Position numbers and translations under genes: made by a program
Assembly: GCA_002342785.1 (NCBI GenBank)
Contig: DDQV01000109.1
Coordinates: 4,267 to 19,947 of the forward strand
Origin: Fusobacteriaceae bacterium UBA2433
Lineage (GTDB): Bacteria > Fusobacteriota > Fusobacteriia > Fusobacteriales > Fusobacteriaceae
DNA: 15,681 nucleotides
Direction of reading: 5' to 3'
Part shown: positions 1 through 6,251 of the stretch, one piece after another
Layout of the letters: each line of letters opens with the position of its first letter
Position numbering within the stretch: the stretch's first letter is position 1
Notes under the pieces: model-generated
Told to the model about the DNA's origin: nothing
Databases searched by the model: none
Seen by the model: only the letters and a program-made list of their open reading frames with translations

Positions 1-187
1 TTAAAAAAATAGGTAGAGTATCTCTATTTACAAGAAAAATTAATCCAATAAAAATAAAAAAACATGCTTTGATTAACTTGGAAAACCCTTTAACTTGTGT
101 TTTTTGTAAATTAAATATTAGTAAAATAATTGTAAAAAAAGCGTGTGTTATAACTGCTTGTATTGCAATAGTTTTTATGTCTAAGAT
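1..187 (-). CDS. N-terminal membrane segment of a probable GGDEF diguanylate cyclase, cut by the window edge
   Basis: An open frame on the minus strand runs off the left edge. From position 184 it reads LDIKTIAIQAVITHAFFTII, then a QKTQVKGF stretch, then a second hydrophobic segment ending NRDTLPIFL. This pattern (LDI.T, hydrophobic helix, QKT..GF, hydrophobic helix, R..LP.FL) is, from family knowledge, how many membrane-anchored diguanylate cyclases begin before their GGDEF domain. The catalytic part lies outside the window, so c-di-GMP synthesis is inference. The start is odd. A good AGGAGG site sits at 201-196, and a stop (TAG, 202-200) closes the frame just upstream. The only ATG/GTG/TTG codon is GTG at 196-194, which overlaps the ribosome site. 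ATC at 187-185 has ideal spacing (8 nt) and would give M-L-D-I-K-T, the usual family start, so I placed the start there. A mutated start codon is the alternative. Confidence 0.5.
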   Translation of the reverse strand, partial: MLDIKTIAIQAVITHAFFTIILLIFNLQKTQVKGFSKLIKACFFIFIGLIFLVNRDTLPIFL

Positions 188-583
188 AAAGATCACCTCC
201 TATTATAAAATAATTTTGATTATCACTAATTGTAAAATATTAATCCACTAAAGTCTATTACAATTTCAAAATTAAAATTTATACAAATTTATTATTTGTT
301 TTTTATATACTTCTTTATGTATTTATATCCTTTCTTTGTGTAAAATTAATGTTATCTTAATAACATAAATTATTTACACGATCTCTAAGACTCATTACAC
401 TAATAATTTTATCTATTAAACTAAACATTCAAAAAAAGTATTAGTTTAACAGTTTTTTTGATACAATTTTTTAATAGGAATAAATCAAACTTTTTTTAAA
501 TTTCCTAGATATAGAAGCTACTAAATTATCTAAAAATAAAAATATTTCTAAAGTGTAAAAAAATTTAAAAAAGGAGGAAAATT
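188..583. other. Divergent intergenic region with no gene
   Basis: About 390 bp of nearly pure A/T sequence lies between the minus-strand membrane protein and the acetyltransferase. I see no coding frame with family resemblance. It holds a 9-bp perfect inverted repeat (416-424 with 441-449), a motif at 379-410 resembling one that precedes two of the dispersed repeats, and a TTTTTTGATACA stretch near 453-465 that recurs upstream of the next gene. No convincing -35/-10 pair was found on either strand. Confidence 0.5.
416..449. promoter_or_regulatory. 9-bp inverted repeat (TTAAACTAA / TTAGTTTAA)
   Basis: TTAAACTAA at 416-424 and TTAGTTTAA at 441-449 are exact reverse complements with a 16-nt loop. 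A run of seven T follows, so on the plus strand it could be a weak A/T-only terminator. It could equally be an operator between the divergent genes. With one G-C pair the stem would be unstable, so function is uncertain. Confidence 0.25.
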
Positions 584-991
584 ATGAAAAAATATAAACT
601 ATTAAAAGGAACTCCTAACATAGAAGATTATCTTAATATAAGAAAAAATACCTTGGGAGAAAAAACAAGATTAACAGGAGAGATGGCTGTTAAAAATTCA
701 TGGTTTGGAGTACATATAATATATGAAGAAAAAGCAGTAGGTATGGGAAGATTTATAGGAGATGGAGGATGTTCATTCTGTATTACAGATGTTGCTGTTT
801 TACCAGAACACCAAGGTCAAGGTCTCGGTAAAATGATTATGGAAGGATTGATGAATCACTATAAAGAATTTGGTCCAAAGGATGGATATCTAACATTAAT
901 CGCAGATGGAAATGCTAAGTTCCTATATGAAAAATATGGATTTAAAATGACAGCACCCTATGCAGTAGGTATGAAATATAAAAATTTGTAG
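584..991 (+). CDS. GNAT family N-acetyltransferase
   Basis: This 135-residue protein is a complete single-domain GNAT acetyltransferase, transferring an acetyl group from acetyl-CoA to an amine; the substrate cannot be read from sequence. The acetyl-CoA binding motif A is clear: DVAVLPEHQGQGLG (residues 69-82), with the Q-G-Q-G-L-G pyrophosphate loop preceded by the usual beta strand. Motif B follows as NAKFLYEKYGF (110-120), including the tyrosine often used as general acid. The N-terminal ~60 residues form the expected variable acceptor half. The start is supported by AAGGAGG a few bases upstream of the ATG. It appears monocistronic: the next gene has its own promoter. The protein is probably cytoplasmic. 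It is short but normal for compact members of the family. Confidence 0.9.
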   Translation: MKKYKLLKGTPNIEDYLNIRKNTLGEKTRLTGEMAVKNSWFGVHIIYEEKAVGMGRFIGDGGCSFCITDVAVLPEHQGQGLGKMIMEGLMNHYKEFGPKDGYLTLIADGNAKFLYEKYGFKMTAPYAVGMKYKNL

Positions 992-1067
992 ATACAATTA
1001 AATATGATTTTTATTAGGATCGTATACTCTTTAAAGTACTTTTTTGATACACCTTTTTAATTTAAAA

Positions 1068-1096
1068 TTGATTTTAAATATAAAAAGTTATATAAT
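1068..1096 (+). promoter_or_regulatory. Sigma-70 type promoter of the PLP decarboxylase gene
   Basis: TTGATT (1068-1073), a 17-bp spacer and TATAAT (1091-1096) form a near-consensus promoter. Transcription would begin near 1103, leaving a leader of about 28 nt before the ATG at 1131. This also argues against the longer reading frame starting at TTG 1044, which lies upstream of the promoter. Confidence 0.65.
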
Positions 1097-1130
1097 TTTT
1101 TTATTAACTATTATCAAAGGAGGATATAAA

Positions 1131-2546
1131 ATGTTAGATAGCAACTTCTTAAATGAGACATTTTCTGACCTAGTAAAGTATGCTAATACCCCTTCAGAAA
1201 AAGTCATTAATTACCAAACTGCTAGTAATCTCAAACAAAAATTTAATAATTTTGAGGTAAAAGAAAATTCTAGTTCTCAAGCTGATATAAAAGATTTTAT
1301 AAAAAAATATCTAAACTATTCAGTAAATACCGGTTCAAATCAATTTTTTAATCAACTTTTTGCAGGTCGAAATGAATTTGGTATCTTAGCTGAAATGCTT
1401 AGTAGTTTTACCAATAGTTCCATGTATACCTTTGAGATGGCACCTGTTGCAACTCTTATTGAACTTAAGATGTTAGAGTTGATAGCCAATAAATCTGGTT
1501 TTACAAATTTTGAAGGAAAATTTGTTTCAGGAGGTTCCCATGCAAATTTAGCCGCAATGATGGTTGCACGAAATTTGGCCGATGAACAGATTAAAAAATC
1601 TGGAATTAGCGATAAAAAACTAGTTGCATTCGCTTCAGAAGATTCTCATTATAGCTATTCTAAAGGTGCTAATATCCTAGGAATTGGTATTAATAATGTA
1701 ATAAAAATAAAGGCAGATGCCCAAGGGAAAATGATCCCTGAAGAATTAGAAAAGGCTATTAAAAAAGTAATTGCAAATAACCAAACACCTTTTTTTATTG
1801 GAGCTACTGCTGGTACTACTGTCTTTGGTGCTTTTGATGATCTTAGTGCTCTTAGCAAGATTGCTAAAAAATATAAAGTTTGGTTTCATGTAGATGGAGC
1901 TTTTGGTGGACCAGTTATTTTCAGTGAAAACCATAGTAAATTAATTTCTGGTTTAGATATGACAAATTCTTTTTCCATAGATTTTCATAAAATTTTAGGT
2001 GCACCATTAACTTGTTCAGCAATTTTAATCAATGGACAAAAAGGAATTTTAAAAGAAGTCTTTGATAATGGCGAGGGAACTAACTATATCTTTCATGATT
2101 CAGAAAATAGTTCATATGATTTAGGTCCACTTTCCCTTCAATGTGGTAGAAAAGTTGATGTTTTAAAGTTATACTTCCTCTTTTTATACTATGGACTTGA
2201 TGGAGTATCGGATAAAATTTCAGATCTATTTAATAGTGCATCTTATGCAAAGCAAAAAGTAATTGAATTAGGTAATCTAAGTTTAGTTTTTCCAGGTGAA
2301 TTTTTAACTATTTGCTTTCAGTATATCCCTAAATTTATTGATGATCAAAAAACTATCAATGAATTTAACTTTAAACTTCGTCAAAAATTATTAGAGTCTG
2401 GCCTTAGTATGGTTAACCAATCTAATAAAAATGGTAAACAATTCATCCGTCTAGTAACTGTAAATTTTGATCTCACAAAAGAAGACCTAGATCTATTTTT
2501 TACTCATCTAATAACCATAGCAAAAAAATTAGAAAATGAATATTAG
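1131..2546 (+). CDS. Group II pyridoxal-phosphate-dependent amino acid decarboxylase (GAD/CSAD-like)
   Basis: The 471-residue protein belongs to the group II PLP decarboxylases (glutamate, cysteine sulfinate, aspartate and diaminobutyrate decarboxylases). Visible landmarks: FFNQLFAG (72-79) and MYTFEMAPV (98-106), typical of the GAD/CSAD branch; SGGSHANLAA (133-142) for phosphate binding; H173 in EDSHYS, stacking on the cofactor; D255 in HVDGA, pairing with the pyridine nitrogen; and the Schiff-base lysine K287 in DFHK. Length is normal and all key residues are present, so it should be active. The likely substrate is an acidic amino acid, but Glu, Asp and cysteine sulfinate cannot be separated by eye. 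The start is ATG 1131, after AAAGGAGG; an upstream in-frame TTG at 1044 has no ribosome site and precedes the promoter. The gene stands alone with its own promoter. No antiporter gene sits beside it, so an acid-resistance role is not supported locally. Confidence 0.9.
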   Translation: MLDSNFLNETFSDLVKYANTPSEKVINYQTASNLKQKFNNFEVKENSSSQADIKDFIKKYLNYSVNTGSNQFFNQLFAGRNEFGILAEMLSSFTNSSMYTFEMAPVATLIELKMLELIANKSGFTNFEGKFVSGGSHANLAAMMVARNLADEQIKKSGISDKKLVAFASEDSHYSYSKGANILGIGINNVIKIKADAQGKMIPEELEKAIKKVIANNQTPFFIGATAGTTVFGAFDDLSALSKIAKKYKVWFHVDGAFGGPVIFSENHSKLISGLDMTNSFSIDFHKILGAPLTCSAILINGQKGILKEVFDNGEGTNYIFHDSENSSYDLGPLSLQCGRKVDVLKLYFLFLYYGLDGVSDKISDLFNSASYAKQKVIELGNLSLVFPGEFLTICFQYIPKFIDDQKTINEFNFKLRQKLLESGLSMVNQSNKNGKQFIRLVTVNFDLTKEDLDLFFTHLITIAKKLENEY

Positions 2547-2556
2547 TAACTTTAAT

Positions 2557-2581
2557 AAAAAAATATTTTGAATATTTTTTT
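2557..2581. terminator. A/T-only hairpin after the decarboxylase gene
   Basis: AAAAAAATATT (2557-2567), loop TTG, AATATTTTTTT (2571-2581): an 11-bp perfect stem ending in a T-run, ten bases after the decarboxylase stop. It contains no G-C pair, so it is at best a weak terminator. Confidence 0.35.
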
Positions 2582-2596
2582 CCATCTTAAATTAAT

Positions 2597-2884
2597 AGAT
2601 CTCAGTCTCGAATTACACTAATTTACAAAAATATATTCCTATCTTGAAATAATAAAGTTATTATAAATTACTTTAATTTTAGGACAAAATAAGGCTCATT
2701 GTGACACCCTTAAGGCTCTTTCTGATACACCTAAGGCTACTTTAGAGGGTTTTACTAATTTCGCCTCTAGATCCCAATGGTACCAATAGATAGAAAGCTT
2801 TATTCTAGGGGGTAGATCTCTTCTAGGCTTATAAACACAAGGGGTACTTTTTAGGATGGTCTTAGAAGACAATTGAGAGAGAAT
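2597..2884 (+). repeat. Dispersed repeat copy 1 (core 2664-2884) with upstream CAC-motif extension
   Basis: The core begins TAAATTACT at 2664 and ends near GAGAGAGAAT. It carries AAGGCT at 2691, 2713 and 2733, then the conserved blocks TACCAAT, TTCTAGGGGGTAG and ACAAGGGG. It is clearly homologous to four other segments in the window, all in the same orientation. Upstream, 2597-2626 (AGATCTC, then CGAATTACACTAATTTACA) matches the sequence upstream of copy 5, so those two share a longer unit. A minus-strand frame (2696-2908) is open here, but it is interrupted by stops in copies 2 and 3, so I do not call it a gene. Confidence 0.85.
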
Positions 2885-3041
2885 AATTGAAGAAGTATAA
2901 TTTATCATAAATAATTTTCTTAGATATTTAAATTCCTTGATCTTTATTTTTAAATATACAAAAAATTAATTTGTTTAAAGGATATTAATATTTTTTCAAG
3001 TATAAATAAATACTAAATTAAATATAAAGGAGGAATTATTA

Positions 3042-3611
3042 ATGAGAAGTATTACTACACTTGATTTGCAGTATGCACACAGATTTTACAAGTTTAAAGG
3101 GGAAGCACAGTATTTACATGGACACTCAGGGCTCTTAACTATAGAGGTTGAAGATACTATTAATGATGGCGTTAATATGGTTTTTCCATGTAACGAAATC
3201 AAAAAAATTGCTTGGGAAGTTCTTAAAAACTTTGATCATGCTCTTATTTTAAGGGAAGATGATCCACTTCTTCCTGCAATACTTAGTGTATATGAGGAAA
3301 CAGGAATTAAAAATGGAGCACCTCAAAATACAATGAAAGGTGAGGCATTTAAGACAGAACTTGCAACTGCATATCCTGATAGTCGTTTAGTTGTTACAAA
3401 GGAAACATTAACAATTGAAGGAATGATAAAGATTGTTTACGATCTATTAAAAGATAAATTAAATATTGCTAAGATTACATTTACTAGTGGGGTTAATGTA
3501 GGATCTGCAGAATTTGAAACTAAAAATAATATTGACCGTTGTCCTCTTTGTGGAATTTTTCTAGATGAAAATGGTCTTTGTCCAAAATGTGGATATCAGA
3601 AAAAAAATTAG
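3042..3611 (+). CDS. Divergent 6-carboxy/6-pyruvoyl-tetrahydropterin synthase-like protein with C-terminal zinc ribbon
   Basis: The 189-residue protein has the PTPS/QueD fold signature: AHRF with H13, LHGHSG with H26 and H28 (the three zinc ligands), FDHALIL with D65-H66, and LTIEGM with E126 in the place of the usual P-T-x-E-N. It is longer than typical QueD (about 120-140 residues) because of an insertion around 75-115 and a C-terminal zinc ribbon (CPLCG at 167-171, CPKCG at 180-184). Two residues expected from family knowledge are missing: the catalytic Cys four positions before HGH is A22 (E21 adjacent), and the pterin-anchoring Glu near the end is replaced (TFTSGV, 146-151). It may therefore act on another substrate or by other chemistry, so queD is not assigned. 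The start is supported by AAAGGAGG. No queuosine or folate genes are adjacent, and no preQ1 riboswitch is visible upstream. A strong terminator follows. Confidence 0.75.
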   Translation: MRSITTLDLQYAHRFYKFKGEAQYLHGHSGLLTIEVEDTINDGVNMVFPCNEIKKIAWEVLKNFDHALILREDDPLLPAILSVYEETGIKNGAPQNTMKGEAFKTELATAYPDSRLVVTKETLTIEGMIKIVYDLLKDKLNIAKITFTSGVNVGSAEFETKNNIDRCPLCGIFLDENGLCPKCGYQKKN

Positions 3612-3624
3612 AAAAAAATTAGAG

Positions 3625-3654
3625 ATGGAGTTTCAATAGAAACTCCATTTTTTT
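3625..3654 (+). terminator. Rho-independent terminator of the PTPS-like gene
   Basis: ATGGAGTTTC (3625-3634), loop AATA, GAAACTCCAT (3639-3648), then TTTTTT: a perfect 10-bp stem with a U-tract, 13 bases after the stop codon. Confidence 0.92.
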
Positions 3655-3999
3655 ATTCAAGAACTCTAAATTACTTTAATTTCAGGGCAAAATAAGGCTC
3701 TTTTTGACCCCTTTAAGGCTATTCCTGATACCCCTAAGGCTACTTTAGAGGGTCTTACTAATTTCACCCCTCAATCCCAGTAGTACCAATGGTTAGAAGG
3801 CTTTATTCTAGGGGGTAGTTTTCCTCAAGATGTATAAATACAAGGGGAAGTTTTTAGGTACCCCTTAAAAGGCAAATAAGAGAGAATTATAAAAAAACTC
3901 CTAACTTTGTTGTTTTTTATGTAAGAATGCCTCTTTGGATCTATATAATAATAAAATATTAGATTGGAGGTCTCCTATTAACTACAAAAATGTTCTTAA
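3652..3999 (+). repeat. Dispersed repeat copy 2, long form (core 3666-3888)
   Basis: The core TAAATTACT...GAGAGAAT carries AAGGCT units at 3693, 3715 and 3736, the TTCTAGGGGGTAG block and ACAAGGGGAA. Unlike copies 1, 4 and 5 it is bounded by a longer shared unit with copy 3: TTTATTCAAGAACTC on the left and, after a divergent stretch, CCTATTAACTACAAAAATG then TTCTTAA on the right (to 3999). AAGAAC at the left end and GTTCTT at the right end are inverted relative to each other, a possible short terminal inverted repeat. The promoter found at the right end of copy 3 is degraded here: TTAACT remains but the -10 is lost. Confidence 0.8.
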
Positions 4000-4048
4000 C
4001 AAGCAAAAAAATTTCCAAGAACTTGACGTAATACCATATAACTCTCTC

Positions 4049-4231
4049 TTAAAATTCAGGAGGAGTAGCTGCAAATATGATAATTGATTCTCCGTCATAT
4101 AAATTTTTCCATTTATGATTTTTAGCGGTGGGGATATATACTGAATCTCCCGAAACCATTGTAGCGGTAGATTCTTCAATAATAATTTCAACTTTACCAT
4201 TTAAAACTAAAGCTATCTCTTCTTGTATGTT
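4049..4231 (-). pseudogene. Cupin-domain protein, C-terminal remnant (5' part missing)
   Basis: The minus strand reads QEEIALVLNGKVEIIIEEST, then MVSGDSVYIPTAKNHKW and a C-terminus ATPPEF followed by TAA (4051-4049). The E..LVL.G....... plus GD.VYIP...H pattern is the second half of a small cupin barrel (the E-x(n)-G and P-x(n)-H motifs). The upstream half with the first HxH metal motif is absent. At about 4226-4231 the frame runs into antisense of the dsdA remnant. There is no start codon or ribosome site, so it is a 5'-truncated relic of about 60 codons. The native substrate is unknown. Confidence 0.7.
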
Positions 4232-4628
4232 ATTAGGAATGGCTAGTAAATTACATGAAAAAATCAGTGTTTACGATATTGGAATAAATAAAATAACTCA
4301 TGCTGATGGACTTGCAGTAGCAACACCTTCAGGATTTATTGGGAGGGTAATGGAACCTATTTTAAGTGGTATATTTACAGTTGATGATGCTAAGCTTTAT
4401 GATTATTTAAGATCTCTTAAGAGCTCAGAAAATAAAATGATTGAACCATCTTCTTGTGCTGCATTTGAAGGACCAATAACTTTACTTAAGTATGACGCAA
4501 GTAAAACCTATGTTGAAGAAAATTTAAAGGGAAATATTGAAAATGCTTTTCAAATAGCGTGGGCAACAGGGGGAGTTATGGTTCCACAAGAAGAAATGAA
4601 TAATTTCTTAGAAACCTATCTAAAATAA
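4218..4628 (+). pseudogene. dsdA: D-serine dehydratase, C-terminal remnant
   Basis: From CMLLGMASKLHEKISVYDIG onward the frame matches what I recall of the C-terminal third of D-serine ammonia-lyase (PLP fold type II; D-serine to pyruvate and ammonia): ADGLAVATPSGFIGR, IEPSSCAAFEGP, then WATGGVMVPQEEMN close to the C-terminus. About 135 codons remain of a protein normally near 440 residues; the PLP-lysine domain is missing. The same frame extends upstream to 4128, but those 31 codons are antisense to the cupin remnant and do not resemble DsdA, so homology begins near 4218. There is no ribosome site at ATG 4128; the AGGAGG at 4058-4063 is cupin coding sequence. No frameshifts or internal stops follow, so the truncation may be recent. 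The remnant sits between repeat copies 2 and 3. Confidence 0.8.
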
Positions 4629-4771
4629 TTTTAGAAAAATTTTAAATATTTACTTAAAGATTAAAAATATATTTAATAATATACGACAAAAAGGTCTCTG
4701 TTTACTTTATTTTGTAGTAAAAAATCATTCTTTTAATAAAAAAAATAGCAGCAACCATATCTAGAACCAAA
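4629..4771. other. Gene-free spacer between the dsdA remnant and repeat copy 3
   Basis: A/T-rich sequence with no convincing frame, hairpin terminator or promoter. It is part of the gene-free stretch 4629-5171, whose remainder is repeat copy 3, the transporter promoter and a large hairpin. Confidence 0.5.
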
Positions 4772-5099
4772 TTTATTAAAGAACTCTAAATTACTGTAAT
4801 TTTAGGGCAAATTAAGGCTACTTACACTACCATTAAGGCTATTCCTGATACCATTAAGGCTACTTTAGAGGTTTTTACTAATTTCCCCTCTCAATCCCAG
4901 TAATACCAATGGGTAGAAGACTTTATTCTAGGGGGTAGATCTCTTCTAAGGGTATAAATACAAGGGGAAGTTTTTAGGGTGGCCTCAGGAAGCGAATCAG
5001 AGAGATTTTTTAAAACCAGCTCATAAAATATATCATAAAGAGAAGTTTGGCTAAAATAAGATTTAGCAGTATCCTATTGACTATAAAAAATGTTCTTAA
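4772..5099 (+). repeat. Dispersed repeat copy 3, long form (core 4786-5007)
   Basis: This is the second long copy, starting TTTATTAAAGAACTC and ending CCTATTGACTATAAAAAATG then TTCTTAA. The core carries AAGGCT at 4814, 4835 and 4856, plus the TTCTAGGGGGTAG block and GGTATAAATACAAGGGGAAG. With copy 2 it forms a direct repeat around 4000-4771, which holds the cupin/dsdA scar. Its right end supplies the -35 box and spacer of the transporter promoter. Confidence 0.8.
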
Positions 5100-5105
5100 T
5101 ATAGA
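5077..5105 (+). promoter_or_regulatory. Promoter of the efflux transporter gene, formed at the end of repeat copy 3
   Basis: TTGACT (5077-5082), a 17-bp spacer and TATAGA (5100-5105) make a good sigma-70 promoter. The -35 and spacer lie within the repeat and the -10 falls just beyond it. Transcription would start near 5112, inside the left arm of the 19-bp inverted repeat. Confidence 0.6.
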
Positions 5106-5149
5106 TGTTATATTATATTTATGTTAAAATTAAATATAATATAACATCT
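5103..5149 (+). promoter_or_regulatory. Perfect 19-bp inverted repeat at the transporter promoter/leader
   Basis: AGATGTTATATTATATTTA (5103-5121) is exactly complementary to 5131-5149, with loop TGTTAAAAT. The left arm overlaps the -10 box and predicted start site, and the right arm ends 10 bases before the AGGAGG at 5160. As DNA it could be an operator for a dimeric repressor, a common arrangement for efflux pumps. As RNA, if transcription starts farther upstream, it could be a leader hairpin, and the following CTTTT could act as a weak terminator. Confidence 0.6.
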
Positions 5150-5171
5150 TTTAATTTACAGGAGGATTTAT

Positions 5172-6140
5172 TTGAAAAGCATTATCTTAGGTTTATTTAG
5201 TTCTTTATTTTTTTCTTTATCATTTATACTAAATAGACAAATGTCAATAAACGGGGGAAGTTGGATTTGGAGTTCTTCTCTCAGGTTTTTATTTATGTTA
5301 CCAATTTTTATTATTATTGTATTCTACAGAGGTGGTCTTACACCCTTACTTTTATCTATCAAATCCAAATTTATAGAGTGGCTAATCTGGAGTACCATTG
5401 GATTTGGAGTTTTTTATTCTACCCTATGTTTCGCAGCTAACTTTGGTCCTGGTTGGCTTATTGCTAGCTCGTGGCAAATTACAATTGTAGCTGGAGCTCT
5501 TATGTCTCCATTATTTTTTAAAACTGTTTTTAAGAATAATAAAAAATATCTTATAAGAGAAACTATCCCTAAAAAAAATCTTATTATTTCACTTATCATT
5601 CTAATTGGAGTTTTCTTACTTCAAATAGACCAAGTTTCTAAAATTGGTCTTAGAGATACAACTTTTGGCATTTTGTTTGTTTTAATAGGAGCATTTGCTT
5701 ATCCCCTTGGAAATAGAAAAATGATGGCACTTTGTGCAGGTTCCCTTGATGTTTATCAGAGAATTTTAGGTATGATAATATGTAGTCTTCCATTTTGGAT
5801 TTTATTAATATTTTTTGAGTATTTTAGAAGTGGTGTACCTGAGAAAAATCAAGTATATTCATCTCTAATTGTAGCAATCTCTTCTGGTGTTATTGCCACA
5901 ATACTTTTTTTTAAAGGAACTGAACTTGTTAAGGATGATATGAAAAAACTTGCAATTGTTGAAGCGACTCAAGCTGGAGAAGTTATTTTTTCATTACTCG
6001 GTGAAATTATTTTTTTAAGGGAACTTTTACCATCTCTATATTCCTCTATTGGTATTTTAATTGTTATTTTAGGGCTTATCATTCAAAGTTTATTTTTCAA
6101 TTCCTCTGATAATCTTGAAAAAAAATTAATTTCTGATTAA
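5172..6140 (+). CDS. EmrE/EamA-type multidrug efflux or metabolite transporter
   Basis: This 322-residue integral membrane protein has about ten hydrophobic segments, consistent with two five-helix EamA-like halves (drug/metabolite transporter superfamily). The N-terminus (LGLFSSLFFSLSFILNRQMS) and internal FGPGWLIASSWQ and GAFAYPLGNRKMM resemble what Pfam describes as the multidrug resistance efflux transporter family (PF13536). A conserved acidic/charged stretch near the end (EATQAGEVIFSLLGEIIF) precedes the last helices, matching the EAT..EV..s.L.gEi pattern of DMT proteins. The start is TTG at 5172, six bases after AGGAGG; no closer ATG exists. The gene is monocistronic with its own promoter and a large palindrome at the start site, suggesting inducible control. 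The substrate is not predictable. Confidence 0.82.
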   Translation: MKSIILGLFSSLFFSLSFILNRQMSINGGSWIWSSSLRFLFMLPIFIIIVFYRGGLTPLLLSIKSKFIEWLIWSTIGFGVFYSTLCFAANFGPGWLIASSWQITIVAGALMSPLFFKTVFKNNKKYLIRETIPKKNLIISLIILIGVFLLQIDQVSKIGLRDTTFGILFVLIGAFAYPLGNRKMMALCAGSLDVYQRILGMIICSLPFWILLIFFEYFRSGVPEKNQVYSSLIVAISSGVIATILFFKGTELVKDDMKKLAIVEATQAGEVIFSLLGEIIFLRELLPSLYSSIGILIVILGLIIQSLFFNSSDNLEKKLISD

Positions 6141-6251
6141 CCTTCTTATATTTTATCTGAAGTTTTTGTAAAAAAAATAAGGCAAAATATATAATAATAT
6201 AGTTATTTTAGTAGAAAAAACTTCAACAAAGATTTATCAAACTTATATATA

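Noticed and set aside
69..251. 60-codon plus-strand frame at the left edge
   Set aside because: It is antisense to the diguanylate-cyclase-like frame, has no ribosome site and no family resemblance.
1044..1130. 29-codon N-terminal extension of the PLP decarboxylase from TTG 1044
   Set aside because: It overlaps the predicted promoter, lacks a ribosome site, and the ATG at 1131 has a strong AAAGGAGG.
2696..2908. Minus-strand 70-codon frame in repeat copy 1, similar to part of the minus-strand frame at 9550-10149 over copy 4 (both contain RRDLPPRIK and WDLE)
   Set aside because: The peptide similarity only reflects the DNA repeat. The same frame has stops in copies 2 and 3, so it is not maintained as a protein.
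2885..3041. Possible preQ1 or other riboswitch upstream of the QueD-like gene
   Set aside because: No preQ1-I style hairpin with an A-rich tail or sequestered ribosome site is visible; the region is plain A/T.
4128..4217. First ~31 codons of the plus-strand frame ending in DsdA
   Set aside because: They are antisense to the cupin remnant, do not look like DsdA, and have no ribosome site.
3652..5099. CRISPR-like or insertion-sequence interpretation of the repeats
   Set aside because: The units are long, few and irregularly spaced by genes, with no spacers, no cas genes and no transposase frame.
6159..6224. GAAGTTTTT ... AAAAACTTC as a bidirectional terminator between the converging transporter and deaminase genes
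   Set aside because: The 9-bp A/T-rich arms are 48 bases apart; too weak and distant to call.
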